The notes under the pieces were generated by a model. The model saw nothing but the letters and a program-made list of their open reading frames with translations, did no database searches and was not told the origin of the DNA. A program made the position numbers and the translations under genes. From Streptomyces sp. SCUT-3 (GTDB lineage Bacteria; Actinomycetota; Actinomycetes; Streptomycetales; Streptomycetaceae): DNA of 64,000 nucleotides. Positions 34,351-44,956 of the stretch are shown here, piece by piece. How positions within the stretch are numbered: position 1 is the stretch's first letter; each line of letters begins with the position of its first letter. The stretch spans positions 4,440,501 to 4,504,500 of the forward strand of contig NZ_CP046907.1 of assembly GCF_014083985.1 (NCBI RefSeq), in the 5' to 3' direction.

Positions 34351-35028
34351 TCAGCAGCCGTTGAGCGTGGAGCTCAGGGCGTTCTTCTCCGCGGAGTCGA
34401 CGCTGAGGCCGTAGTAGTACTTCACCCACACCCACATGCGCGCGTAGGTGCAGTGGTAGGTGGTGCGCGACGGCATCCACTCGGCCGGGTCCTGGTCGCC
34501 CTTGGCCTGGTTGACGTTGTCGGTGACGGCTATGAGCTGGGAGCGGGTCAGGTCGTTGGCGAAGCCCTGCCGCTTCGAGGTGGTCCAGCTGCTGGCGCCG
34601 GACCTCCACGCCTCGGCGAGCGGCACGACGTGGTCGATGTCGACGTCGGAGGCGGCGTACCAGGTGGCCCCGTCGTAGGGGGAGTACCAGCTGCCGCTGG
34701 TGGCCGCGCAGCTGCTGTCCTGGACCACGTTGGTGCCGTCGCGCTTCAGGACGACCTCGCGGGTGTTGCAGGTGCCGCTCTGGGTGATCCAGTGCGGGAA
34801 GAGGTCGCGGGAGTAGCCGGTGGAGGAGCCCTCGGTCTTGACCGTGAGCGAGGCCAGGTAGGTGCGGGCCGTGGACGCGCTCGGCGGGGTGGGGGGCGCG
34901 GCCTGGGCGGGCGCGGTGCCGAGCATCAGGGTCAGGGCGGACGCGGCGGCGGTGAGCGCGCCGAGGAGCCCGACGCGTCGACGCGCGTAGAAAGCGCTCC
35001 GGGGAGACCGGCTGGAGGAGCGGAACAT
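34351..35028 (-). CDS. Secreted HNH-type endonuclease
   Basis: 225 residues. A Sec signal peptide (RRRVGLLGALTAAASALTLMLG, cleavage near AQA-AP) is followed by an HNH/DUF1524-type catalytic region: SDVDIDHVVPLAEAW (DHVVPL core), NLIAV-like QLIAVTDNVNQAKGD and a late MWVWVKYYYGLSVDSAEKNAL. Cysteines (CNTRE, SSCAAT, YHCTYA, NGC) may form disulfides. Same class as exported Streptomyces DNases that degrade extracellular DNA. ATG at 35028. Confidence 0.88.
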   Translation of the reverse strand: MFRSSSRSPRSAFYARRRVGLLGALTAAASALTLMLGTAPAQAAPPTPPSASTARTYLASLTVKTEGSSTGYSRDLFPHWITQSGTCNTREVVLKRDGTNVVQDSSCAATSGSWYSPYDGATWYAASDVDIDHVVPLAEAWRSGASSWTTSKRQGFANDLTRSQLIAVTDNVNQAKGDQDPAEWMPSRTTYHCTYARMWVWVKYYYGLSVDSAEKNALSSTLNGC

Positions 35029-35375
35029 GAGACCTTCTGGGGGCGAGGTGAGCGGTCATGGCCTGGCGGCCGCCGCCAGAGTGGTGGCGGCGGATTTCCT
35101 GGTGGGGTACGCCAGGTAACAGGGTGAAGTCATGTTCACGACATGCGCAAGGGGGGTGGGGTGAATGTGACCGTTCGACAACCTGTGTGAAACGGCGGGC
35201 GATTGGGGGCTCGGCCAGGCGGTTCGTCCGGGCCGGTCTGCAAGGGGGGCGGGGCCGCATGGCGCCCGGCGTCCGTGCTCCACCGCCGCCTGCGCGGTGT
35301 GCGGCCTGCCGCCTGCGCGGTGTGCGGCCGGTGCGGTGTGCAGTCAGTGCGGCCTGCGGTCAGTGCGGCCTGCGG
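35029..35375. other. Intergenic stretch with short tandem repeats
   Basis: I see no gene. It holds the nuclease promoter region and, at about 35285-35390, a run of imperfect repeats of the units CCTGCGCGGTGTGCGGC and CAGTGCGGCCTGCGGT abutting the end of the HAD gene. The function is unknown; it may be slippage-derived. Confidence 0.6.
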
Positions 35376-36053
35376 TCAGTGCGGCGACTCCACCGCCACG
35401 CGCAGCAGGTCCGTGCCGTCGCCGACCGGCTCCACCCGCACCTGTTCCAGCGTTGCGACCGCCACGGTGGGTGCTTGCGGTCCGGTCCCGGCGCGCGGGC
35501 CCACGCCGATCACCCGCATTCCTGCCGCGAGCCCGGCGGCGATCCCCGCCGCGGAGTCCTCGAAGACCACGCAGTCCCGCGGGGCGAACCCGAGTTCGGC
35601 CGCGCCCTTGAGGAACCCCTCGGGGTCCGGCTTGCTCGCGCCGACGCACTCCGCCGTCACTGCGACCTGCGGCACGGTCAGCCCTGCGGCGCCCATCCGG
35701 GCCCGGGCCAGGCCGGAGTCGGCCGAGGTCACCAGGGCGTGCGGGAGGGCGGAGACGGCGGCCATCAGAGCGGGCGCGCCGGCGACCGGAACGACGCCCT
35801 CGGTGTCGGCGGTCTCCCGGTCGAGGATGCGGCGGTTGTCCGCCAGGTTCAGCTCCTCGGGGCGGTCGGGCAGCAACTCGGCCATGGTCGCCTGCCCCTG
35901 GCGCCCGTGCGCCACCCGCAGGACCTCGTCCGGGTCCAGCCCCACCTCGTCCGCCCGGCGGCGCCAGCAGCGCTCCACGGCCGCGTCGGAGTTCACCAGG
36001 GTCCCGTCCATGTCGAACAGCAGGGCGCGGGCGGTGAACTCGGTGACCGGCAT
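35376..36053 (-). CDS. HAD-family sugar-phosphate phosphatase
   Basis: 225 residues, HAD IA. Motif I is ALLFDMDGTLVNSD, motif II LVTSADSG, motif III Lys in GASKPDPEGFL and motif IV FEDSAAGI. The overall form matches DOG-phosphatase/beta-phosphoglucomutase-like enzymes. The ATG at 36053 is preceded by GGAG. No operon partner; the substrate is not defined. Confidence 0.88.
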   Translation of the reverse strand: MPVTEFTARALLFDMDGTLVNSDAAVERCWRRRADEVGLDPDEVLRVAHGRQGQATMAELLPDRPEELNLADNRRILDRETADTEGVVPVAGAPALMAAVSALPHALVTSADSGLARARMGAAGLTVPQVAVTAECVGASKPDPEGFLKGAAELGFAPRDCVVFEDSAAGIAAGLAAGMRVIGVGPRAGTGPQAPTVAVATLEQVRVEPVGDGTDLLRVAVESPH

Positions 36054-36330
36054 CGGAGATCTCCTCTGGTGATGCACGTTGCACGAAGCGGTCCCGCCCC
36101 TCCTGGTCAGGGAAAGGTGGGCGGGACCACTTTGTTCCTCCACGATACAAAACCTGGGGCGAAGAAGCCACTCCCTTCGCTCGCCGATTCCGTGCCGTCG
36201 CCCCGCACCGTCACCCCGTACACCTCACGGGTGACGGCAGCCCCACTGGTCACATGCGTACCGGGACTTCGCCCGCGCCGCCCCGGGCTCACCGTCCCGG
36301 GCCCACCGGACCGTCCAGCGGTTCCCGCGC

Positions 36331-36888
36331 TCAATCCGTCCGGTCCACGTACTGCAGCAGTCCCCAGGTGAAGTGCGCGACGCTCCCGTCGCCCAGTGCG
36401 AGCCGCCACCGGGACGGAGCCGTCCCCTCCATCGGGCGCACAGGGCGCAGGGCGGGAGCCGCGGCCACCTCGTCCACCGTGCACGACCACGGCCGCAGGT
36501 CCTCCACCGAGGCCAGGGCAGGGCCGGCGGCCCCCGGGGCACGCACCAGCCACTCGTTCCACACCGCCCCGCCGGGGCCGGTCAGCACCTCGAACCGCAG
36601 GTCCGGCCACAACGGCACCGGCCACAGCAGTGCCCGGCACTCCAGGTCCCCGATCCGCCGCGCGGAGACCGTCCCGGCGGGCCCGAGCACCGACCGGAAA
36701 CGGCGCTCGCCGTGCGGGAAACCGCGCGAGCGGACCATCGCCTGCCAGCGGCGGTTCGCCTCCCGCATCTCGGCCCTGTCGACGCCGAGGGTGCGCAGCG
36801 CGTCCTCGACCAGGTGCGGCTGGTGGTCCGCCATGCGGCGCAGCAGGACGAGCTGGAACTGGAGCGGACCGAAGTCGTTCACCGGCAC
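36331..36888 (-). CDS. Hypothetical protein
   Basis: 185 residues from the GTG at 36888. Begins VPVNDFGPLQFQLVLLRRM; a helical first half is followed by Trp-rich beta-like segments (LLWPVPLWPDLRFEVLTG, WNEWLVRAPG, HFTWGLLQYVDRTD). No signal, membrane span or known motif. Native codon bias supports it as real. Not recognised. Confidence 0.65.
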   Translation of the reverse strand: MPVNDFGPLQFQLVLLRRMADHQPHLVEDALRTLGVDRAEMREANRRWQAMVRSRGFPHGERRFRSVLGPAGTVSARRIGDLECRALLWPVPLWPDLRFEVLTGPGGAVWNEWLVRAPGAAGPALASVEDLRPWSCTVDEVAAAPALRPVRPMEGTAPSRWRLALGDGSVAHFTWGLLQYVDRTD

Positions 36889-37194
36889 GGCGGAACCTCA
36901 TGGGACGGAAGCGGCGGGCGGCGGGTGAGGAGCGGGCCCCGGGCCCGGGGACGGCCGGGCCGCCCCATCGTCCAGCCTGCCGCACCCGGGCTGCCGCGCC
37001 CGGCCCGCCGCGCGGAGTCCCGCCGCGCCCGGGGCCCTCCGCCCGGCCCGCCGCGTGGGGCCGTGCCGGCCGCTCCGGGCGAGGAACGGCGTCCCCGGCC
37101 CGGTTGCCGCGCCCCGTTCGCAGTGCGCCGCCCCCCCCCGGCGCGTCCCTGCGTACTGTCCCCGCCCCGGTGCGCTGCGCCGGGGCGGGGGGTC
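36889..37194. terminator. Intergenic region with terminator at its right end
   Basis: 306 bp without a gene, extremely GC-rich. At 37160-37190 an inverted repeat (CCCCGCCCCGGTG with its near complement) directly follows the stop of the minus-strand peptidoglycan-binding gene and is probably its terminator. Confidence 0.6.
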
Positions 37195-38343
37195 TCAGGT
37201 CTCGGACTCCAGGGCCCGCCGGGTGGACGGGCCGTAGACGCCGGGGGCGTCGCCCTCGATGCCCTCGCGGGCCTGGTAGCGCGCCACCGCGTCCTTCACG
37301 TCCTCGTCGAAGACGCCGTCGCTCTGGCGGGTGCCGTACGTCCCCGCCGCGCTGAGCCGGTACTGCAGTTCCACGACCTCGGAACCGCTGTCCCCGACGC
37401 GCAGGACCGGTCCCCTGCCGGGTCTGCCGTTGTCGGACCAGGTCGGAGGGGCCGACTCCGCGGACGTGCCGGAGGGGGCGGACGAGGAAGCCGGGGCCGA
37501 CGCCCGGGCCGATGTGCCGGTGCCGGACGGGGAGGCGGTGGCCGAGGAGGAGGCGTCCGCGGAGGAGCTGCCCGGGGCCGTCGGCGAACCGGTCGGCGAA
37601 CCGGGCTCCGCGGTGGCCGTCAGGGAGGGCAGGGGAACTGTCGGCAGGGCCCGGCCTCCGTCCGGCCCGGAAAGGTCGTGCCGTTCGCCGTCCCCGCCGG
37701 ACAGGGCGACCACCAGGGCCGTCACCGCGGCCACTCCCGCGGCCGCCCCGGCCGCGGCCAGGGGGCGGACACCGCGTTTCCGGGCCCGCCGCCGACGCCC
37801 CGGGGCTGCAGCGCGTCCGAGGGTCACGACGGGCTCGTCCGGGGCGCCCGCGTCCTTCCCGGCCTCCCCGCGGCCCTCCGTGGTGCCTCCGCCCTCGTGC
37901 CCGTGCCCGCCCGCGTGGCCGCTTCCGTGCTCGTGCGGGCGGGAGCCGGCCCCGGGGAACAACTCCACGTCGTCGAGGCGGGAGTCTGCCGGGCCGTGCG
38001 CGAGGGACGGCATCAAAACCGTGGCGGCCGCGGCCCCGGGAACGCCCCCGCCCGCCGGGCCCGGCCCGCCGGTGCCCGCGGGCCCGGTGTCCGCGCCGCC
38101 CCTGCCGTCCCAACCGTCCGTGCCGTCCCGCCCGTCCCCGGGGGGAACGGCCGGTGCGTAGGGCCTGACCCGCAGCGGACGGAAGGACTCCGGTCCCGTT
38201 CCCGGTCCCGTTCCCGGGCCGGTCCCCGGGGCCCCCAGGGGCCCGGTGCCGTCCACCGCGTGCCGCCCGGGGCATCCGCAACCCGGTGCGCCTTCCGGCC
38301 CCGGCGTCACCGCGCCGCACACGGCGCAGGGCTCTGCGCCCAC
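37195..38343 (-). CDS. Membrane-anchored peptidoglycan-binding protein
   Basis: 382 residues. An N-terminal short Cys motif (CAVCGAVTPGPEGAPGCGCPG) could bind zinc. A long disordered Gly/Pro/His-rich cytoplasmic part, a basic patch and one membrane helix (PLAAAGAAAGVAAVTALVVALS) follow, then a Ser/Thr/Pro-rich extracytoplasmic linker and a C-terminal PG_binding_1 domain (LRVGDSGSEVVELQYRLSAAG to YGPSTRRALE). Topology suggests a cell-wall-tethering protein with a cytoplasmic zinc-ribbon-like head. GTG at 38343 with GGAG. Divergent from the MFS gene. Confidence 0.78.
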   Translation of the reverse strand: MGAEPCAVCGAVTPGPEGAPGCGCPGRHAVDGTGPLGAPGTGPGTGPGTGPESFRPLRVRPYAPAVPPGDGRDGTDGWDGRGGADTGPAGTGGPGPAGGGVPGAAAATVLMPSLAHGPADSRLDDVELFPGAGSRPHEHGSGHAGGHGHEGGGTTEGRGEAGKDAGAPDEPVVTLGRAAAPGRRRRARKRGVRPLAAAGAAAGVAAVTALVVALSGGDGERHDLSGPDGGRALPTVPLPSLTATAEPGSPTGSPTAPGSSSADASSSATASPSGTGTSARASAPASSSAPSGTSAESAPPTWSDNGRPGRGPVLRVGDSGSEVVELQYRLSAAGTYGTRQSDGVFDEDVKDAVARYQAREGIEGDAPGVYGPSTRRALESET

Positions 38344-38448
38344 GAGCTCTCCTTCTCCTGCCCCCGACGGTCCTGTCGGGGGGTGATTATGCAGAAAGGG
38401 AGCGCCGCCGCACAGAAAAGCAAGAGCGTGAATGCGGTACTCGGCAGG

Positions 38449-38470
38449 TCATTTCCGGACATGGAAGTGA
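38449..38470. promoter_or_regulatory. Candidate operator TCATTTCC-N6-GGAAGTGA
   Basis: Inverted repeat with one mismatch, 48 bp before the MFS gene, in an AT-richer divergent promoter region. It could bind a MarR-type protein, perhaps the C-terminal domain of the transporter's own product or a relative. Confidence 0.4.
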
Positions 38471-38490
38471 AGATTGGAATGCGACGGTGA

Positions 38491-40584
<2,094 letters not shown>

Positions 40585-40811
40585 GACCCGGCCGGCCGAT
40601 CATGCGGCGGGGGCCCGAGGCGATCCCGGGCCGGGCTCGGGGCGGTCCAGGTACGGGTCCAGGTACGGGTCCCGGACGGGGCCCGGGGCGCGTCGTCGAT
40701 GCGGGCGCGGCGGCGGAGCGGTCCGGGTGCCGCCCCTGACCGTCACGCCGAGGCAGCGGCCGGACCGTGCCCGGCGCGCCCTCCGCGGGGAGGACGGCCC
40801 GCCGGGCGGTC

Positions 40812-41222
40812 TCAGGCCTTCGGCTGGGTGAAGCGGATGCGGTTGCCGAAGGGGTCGCGCAGACCGCAGTCGATCCCGTACGGGCGCTCGGTGGGCTCCT
40901 CGGTGAACTCCACCCCCCGCTCCAGCAGCGTCTCGTAGGTCTTGCGGCAGTTGTCCGTGGTGAGGATCAGCCAGCCGCCCATCGCACCCTTGGCCACCAG
41001 CTCGCGGACCTGCTCCGCCGTCTCCTCCGACATCGCCGGAGCGCCCGGCCGCTCCAGCAGGACCTGCCGTTCGGGGTGGCCGGGAACGCTGACGGCCAGC
41101 CAGCGCATGAAGCCCATGTCTATGTCGGCTGCGATCTCCAGGCCGAGCTTGCCGACGTAGAAATCGACGGCCTCGTCCTGGTCGAGGACGTACATCTGCG
41201 AGTGCGTGATGGCGTTGAACAT
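40812..41222 (-). CDS. VOC-family (glyoxalase/bleomycin-resistance-fold) protein
   Basis: 136 residues. Starts MFNAITHSQMYVLDQDEAVD, with the VOC betaalphabetabetabeta repeats FYVGKLGLEIAADIDMG and RPYGIDCGLRDPFGNRIRF. Potential metal ligands include the N-terminal His and the late Asp/Glu. Co-oriented 48 bp after an AraC-type regulator gene; probably one operon. The activity (dioxygenase, isomerase or drug binding) is undetermined. Confidence 0.82.
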   Translation of the reverse strand: MFNAITHSQMYVLDQDEAVDFYVGKLGLEIAADIDMGFMRWLAVSVPGHPERQVLLERPGAPAMSEETAEQVRELVAKGAMGGWLILTTDNCRKTYETLLERGVEFTEEPTERPYGIDCGLRDPFGNRIRFTQPKA

Positions 41223-41270
41223 GGATCTCACGCTAGTGGGCCGGGGGGACGGAAACTTATCCGAAACTGC

Positions 41271-41678
41271 TCAATCGGCGGACGGCCGGGAACCCGGCCG
41301 CGTCCACGCCATCGTGAAGCACGTCGGGACGCGCGCGGCCACCGCCTCCCTTCGGTACGTCCGCGGCGGCCGGCCGACGATGTCGCGGAACGTGCGGCTG
41401 AAGGTGCCCGTGCTGCCGAAGCCGACCTCGTAGCAGATCTCCGTCACGGTGCGGTCGGTCTCCCGCAGCAGGAACATCGCCCGCTCCACCCGGCGGCGCT
41501 GCAGGTAGCGGTGCGGTGTCTCGCCGAACACGGCCCGGAAGGTCCGCGTGAAGTGCGCCTCCGACACGTGGGCGATCCGGGCCAGGGCCGGGACGTCCAG
41601 CGGCCGCGCGTAGTCGCGGTCCATCGCGTCCCGTGCCCGGAGCATGCGTCGGTTGCTTTCTTCTGCGGCGCGGGTCAC
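41271..41678 (-). CDS. AraC-family DNA-binding regulator (single domain)
   Basis: 135 residues, essentially only the two-HTH DNA-binding domain: LDVPALARIAHVSEAHFTRTFRAVFGETPHRYLQRRRVERAM and VTEICYEVGFGSTGTFSRTFRDIVGRPP. No ligand-binding domain, so it may sense through another protein or act constitutively. The GTG at 41678 was chosen over an upstream GC-rich extension. It precedes the VOC gene. Confidence 0.85.
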   Translation of the reverse strand: MTRAAEESNRRMLRARDAMDRDYARPLDVPALARIAHVSEAHFTRTFRAVFGETPHRYLQRRRVERAMFLLRETDRTVTEICYEVGFGSTGTFSRTFRDIVGRPPRTYRREAVAARVPTCFTMAWTRPGSRPSAD

Positions 41679-41801
41679 GGTGCCATCCCACCACGGCCCT
41701 TCCGCCGCCGGCCATGCCCGGTCCGGCGACCGCCCCGCCGTACGTCTCGCCGTACGTCCCGCGCGCTGTCCGACGCGCCGGGCACGAGGGGACAAGGGAT
41801 T

Positions 41802-41870
41802 GTTGAGGTCATGTCAACGCGGGTAGAGTGGCCCGGCCGGCGGACCGGGCGGCGCTCGGTCCGCCGGCCG
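41802..41870 (+). promoter_or_regulatory. Promoter and leader hairpin of the M23 peptidase gene
   Basis: TTGTTG (about 41802) and TAGAGT (41824-41829) at about 18 bp spacing make a sigma-70-like promoter. Immediately after, at 41834-41847 and 41857-41870, a perfect 14-bp inverted repeat (CGGCCGGCGGACCG) would form at the very 5' end of the transcript, 85 nt before the start codon. Confidence 0.5.
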
Positions 41871-41955
41871 TGTCCGCGCTCCGCACCCCTGCTCCGCGCC
41901 CCTGTTCCACGCACCACGTCCCGTGCTCGCCCCTCCGGCCCGAGGAGCCACCGCC

Positions 41956-42738
41956 GTGTTCTTCAGACGCGCACTCTCCGCGCTCGCCGTACTCGCCGCG
42001 GCCGTCGCGGTCCCGCTCGCCGTCCCCGGGCAGGCGCATGCCGCCCCCAACTTCAAGGCCCCCTTCGCCTGCGGGCAGAAGTGGACCTACAGCCACCACT
42101 CCGCCGAGGTCAGGCGCGCCCTGGACTTCGTGCGCTCGGACGGCGGGACCACCTCCGGTGCCCCCGTGCTCGCCTCCGCCGGCGGCACCGCGACCCGCAT
42201 GTCGCAGCCCGACGGCGCCGGCAACTACATCGTCATCGACCACGGCGGCGGCTGGAAGACCTACTACTTCCACCTGGCGAGCTACTCGGTCGCCAGCGGG
42301 ACCTACGTCAGCCAGGGCCGGCAGATCGGCACGACGGGCAGCACCGGGAACTCCTCCGGCCCGCACATCCACTACGAGCAGCTCTACAACGGCGTCGGGC
42401 AGGACATCCGCATCAACGGATCCGCGCTGCCCTACCCGTCCTCCTACGGGCAGTACCACCTGACCAGCGACAACGGCTGCAGCAGCGGCGGGACCGCCTT
42501 CCGCACCTGGGGCAGCGACGTGCGCGTCCGCGCCGACGCCTACCTGAGCTCGGCGGTGGTCGGCAGCCTCTCCGGCCCGACCGACGTCGTGGTCGTGTGC
42601 CAGAAGCAGGGCGACACCGTGAGCGCCGAGGGCTACACCAACAACTGGTGGAGCAAGCTGCGCGACCAGGGCGGCTTCATCACCAACATCTACATCGACC
42701 ACCCCGACGCCAAGCTGCCGGGCGTGCCGTTGTGCTGA
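41956..42738 (+). CDS. Secreted M23-family peptidoglycan endopeptidase
   Basis: 260 residues. Sec signal (FFRRALSALAVLAAAVAVPLAV, cleavage near AHA-AP). The LytM/M23 zinc site uses His and Asp in SHHSAEVRRALDF and His in GPHIHYEQL; the catalytic core includes GNYIVIDHGGGWKTYYFHL. A C-terminal SH3-like domain (VRVRADAYLSSAVVGSL) may bind the wall. The GTG at 41956 has GAGGAG 10 bases upstream. Cell-wall remodelling enzyme, outside the membrane. Confidence 0.9.
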   Translation: MFFRRALSALAVLAAAVAVPLAVPGQAHAAPNFKAPFACGQKWTYSHHSAEVRRALDFVRSDGGTTSGAPVLASAGGTATRMSQPDGAGNYIVIDHGGGWKTYYFHLASYSVASGTYVSQGRQIGTTGSTGNSSGPHIHYEQLYNGVGQDIRINGSALPYPSSYGQYHLTSDNGCSSGGTAFRTWGSDVRVRADAYLSSAVVGSLSGPTDVVVVCQKQGDTVSAEGYTNNWWSKLRDQGGFITNIYIDHPDAKLPGVPLC

Positions 42739-42761
42739 CCGCCGGCCGCCGCCGGTGACAC

Positions 42762-42801
42762 CGCCGCCCCGCCGCCTCGTGGAAGAGGCAGCGGGGCGGC
42801 G
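42762..42801 (+). terminator. Terminator after M23 peptidase gene
   Basis: 17-nt arms with one mismatch (CGCCGCCCCGCCGCCTC), loop GTGGAA. It lies between convergent genes. Confidence 0.7.
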
Positions 42802-42830
42802 GCGTTCCACGGCGCTGTTCCGCGGCGGTC

Positions 42831-43166
42831 TCAGCCCTGCTTGGGGCCGGCCTGCTGGACGACCTCGAAGGACCACACGGTGGACCCGGTCGCGGCCGGC
42901 TTCGGGCGCTCCCCGCCCTCGCCGCCCGCACCGCCGCCCTGGTGGGCGGCCTTCATCGGCCCCTCCATCCACGCCTGGAAGTCCTCCTCGCTGCGCCACC
43001 GGGTGTAGACGAGGTACTGGTCGGTGCCCTCCACCGGGCGCAGCAGCTCGAACCACTCGAAGCCGTCGGAGTTCTCCACGGCGCCGGCGCGGGCGCCGAA
43101 CCGCTTCTCCAGCACCTCCCGCTGCTCGGCCGGCACGGTCAGGACGTTGATCTTCACGATGCTCAT
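42831..43166 (-). CDS. Haem-degrading monooxygenase, MhuD/IsdG-like
   Basis: 111 residues with the ABM dimeric alpha-beta fold. It starts MSIVKINVLTVP. The three residues that define haem degradation in Mycobacterium MhuD (Asn7, Trp66, His75) are present at exactly the same numbers: N7 in VKIN, W66 in FQAW and H75 in KAAH. EKRFGARAGAVENSDGFEWF and LLRPVEG also match MhuD-type sequence. It would cleave haem to release iron for reuse. After His75 there is a Gly-rich insertion (GGGAGGEGGE). ATG at 43166. Confidence 0.82.
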   Translation of the reverse strand: MSIVKINVLTVPAEQREVLEKRFGARAGAVENSDGFEWFELLRPVEGTDQYLVYTRWRSEEDFQAWMEGPMKAAHQGGGAGGEGGERPKPAATGSTVWSFEVVQQAGPKQG

Positions 43167-43222
43167 GCCCCCATCCTGCCGCACCCGCCCCGGCCGGTCC
43201 TCCGGGGCGGGGCCCTGAGCTG

Positions 43223-43657
43223 CTACCGGGCGCCGAAGTCGGGGAGGACGACCGAGCCGTCCTCGGCGAGGGGGATCCCCGGGTTGTACGCGATCTCCCA
43301 CGGGTGGCCGTCGGGGTCGGTGAAGACCCCCGCGTAGCCGCCGTAGAACGTGGGGGCCGGGGGCTTGGTGACGGTGGCGCCCGCCTGCCGGGCCTGCTCG
43401 ACGAGGTCGTCGACCTCCTCCCGGGACCGCACGTTGTGCGCCAGGGTGAAACCGCCGAAGCCCGACGGCCCCTTGTCGTCGATCCCGCAGTCGCGCGCCA
43501 GTTCGTCACGGCCCCACAGGACCAGTGCGATGCCGCCGGCCTGGAGGAAGACGGTCTTCTCGACCTCCTGGCCCCGCCAGCCGAGGTGCTCGTAGAAGGC
43601 CCGGGACCGCCCGACGTCGGCCACACCCAGGGTGACCATGCTGAGACGTTGCTCCAT
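43223..43657 (-). CDS. VOC-family protein
   Basis: 144 residues. MEQRLSMVTLGVADVGRSRAFYEHLGW and the second module GYAGVFTDPDGHPWEIAYNP are typical of the VOC superfamily; the DPDG and E motifs are standard metal or substrate sites. Start at 43657. Unrelated in sequence to the VOC protein at 40.8 kb. Substrate unknown. Confidence 0.82.
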   Translation of the reverse strand: MEQRLSMVTLGVADVGRSRAFYEHLGWRGQEVEKTVFLQAGGIALVLWGRDELARDCGIDDKGPSGFGGFTLAHNVRSREEVDDLVEQARQAGATVTKPPAPTFYGGYAGVFTDPDGHPWEIAYNPGIPLAEDGSVVLPDFGAR

Positions 43658-43760
43658 GGGCCCACGCTATCCGCGCGGAAGCGCCGCGGTCCGGCGTTCG
43701 CCCCGGCCCCGACGGAAAACCGGTGCCCGCGCCGCCGCGCCGGGGTTAGCGTTCCGGTCC

Positions 43761-44522
43761 ATGACGGACACCGATCTCCCGCCCCGCCTCACCCGCCTGG
43801 CCTTCCACGGTCCCATCTCCGAGGACCGGGCGGCCCGCCTGGTCGACAGGCTCGCCCGGAGCGCCCCGGCCGGCGTCCTCGACATCGGCTGCGGCTGGGG
43901 AGAGCTGATGCTCCGCATCCTCGAAGCAGTGCCCGGGGCCACCGGCCTCGGCGTCGACGTCAACGCCGACGACCTGGCCCGGGGGCGGCGCAACGCCGCG
44001 GCCCGCGGACTCGCCGGGCGCGCCCGGTTCGTGGAGGGGCCGGCGTCCACGACGGCCCGGGGGCCGGCCGACCTCGTCCTGTGTGTCGGGGCCGGCCAGG
44101 CCCTTGCCGAGGAGGAGCCGTACAGCCCTGCCGCGGTGCTCCGGGCGCTCCGCGGCCTGGTCGCCCCGGGCGGGCGCGTCCTGCTCGGCGAAGGTTTCTG
44201 GCAGCGGCCCCCGGCCCCCGGCGAGTTGGCCCTGATGTGGCCGGGCGCCTCGGCCGACGACCACCACGACCTCGCAGGGCTCGTCGACCTCGCCGTCGGT
44301 GCGGGGTTCCGCGTCGAACGGATCGAGACGGCGAACGACGACGAGTGGGAGGAGTTCGAGTCCGGCTACCTGGCCGACGAGGAGGAGTGGCTCGCCGCCA
44401 ACGCCGACCACCCCGCCGCAGCCGGGATCCGCGAGCGCGTGGACCGGCACCGGGCGTCCTGGCTGCGCGGCTACCGCGGCATCCTCGGAATCGCCTACCT
44501 CACCCTGGTCCCCGTCGGCTGA
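43761..44522 (+). CDS. Class I SAM-dependent methyltransferase
   Basis: 253 residues. Motif I is VLDIGCGWGELMLRILEAVPG, the acidic residue after beta 2 is GLGVDVNADDL, a post-motif runs ADLVLCVGAGQAL, and motif III is APGGRVLLGEGFW. A C-terminal acidic segment (DDEWEEFESGYLADEEEW) resembles the small-molecule methyltransferases common in Streptomyces. ATG 43761. Stands alone between convergent neighbours. Confidence 0.85.
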   Translation: MTDTDLPPRLTRLAFHGPISEDRAARLVDRLARSAPAGVLDIGCGWGELMLRILEAVPGATGLGVDVNADDLARGRRNAAARGLAGRARFVEGPASTTARGPADLVLCVGAGQALAEEEPYSPAAVLRALRGLVAPGGRVLLGEGFWQRPPAPGELALMWPGASADDHHDLAGLVDLAVGAGFRVERIETANDDEWEEFESGYLADEEEWLAANADHPAAAGIRERVDRHRASWLRGYRGILGIAYLTLVPVG

Positions 44523-44529
44523 CGCGCGC

Positions 44530-44558
44530 CCGGCGCCCCCGCCCGGCGGGGGCGCCGG
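44530..44558. terminator. Bidirectional terminator hairpin
   Basis: Perfect 11-bp arms (CCGGCGCCCCC), 7-nt loop, between the convergent methyltransferase and VapC genes. Confidence 0.75.
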
Positions 44559-44560
44559 AC

Positions 44561-44956
44561 TCAGGAGGGGGCGACCACCGGCAGGCCGATCCCCATGGCG
44601 GCTGAGGCGAGGCGCTTGTCATAGGTGACGAAGGCACTCAGCTCCGGACGGACCTCCTCGGCCGTGGCGAGGTGGATCGCGTCGAGGGAACGCAGGAGCG
44701 GGTCGGGATAGGCCGCTGCGCGCCGACGGACGGCCTGGTCGATCTCGATCAGGTCGAAGGCGGCCAGGAGGCCGGGGAGTCGCGGCAGGGCTTCAGGGTC
44801 GGACCGGCGCAGGGCGCGTGCCGCCTCGACCTCTGCCAGTGCGCTGCTCACGCGCCGGTTCTCCGTGGGACTGCTCAGCAACCATGCTCTGAGGGCGGAG
44901 GACTCTGCTTCCCGGTGGGCGAGTTTCAACAGGGCGCAGGTATCCAGGTAGATCAT
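44561..44956 (-). CDS. PIN-domain toxin, VapC-like
   Basis: 131 residues with the PIN nuclease acidic set: D5 in MIYLDTCALLK, Glu in ALAEVEAARAL, Asp in RSLDAIHLATA and Asp in FVTYDKRLA. VapC toxins cleave tRNA or rRNA. ATG at 44956 overlaps the antitoxin stop (ATGA), so they are translationally coupled. Confidence 0.9.
   Translation of the reverse strand: MIYLDTCALLKLAHREAESSALRAWLLSSPTENRRVSSALAEVEAARALRRSDPEALPRLPGLLAAFDLIEIDQAVRRRAAAYPDPLLRSLDAIHLATAEEVRPELSAFVTYDKRLASAAMGIGLPVVAPS

Noticed and set aside
41871-41955. c-di-AMP (ydaO) riboswitch before the M23 peptidase
   Set aside because: The conserved paired GGGG...GCC cores of that class are not present in the leader.
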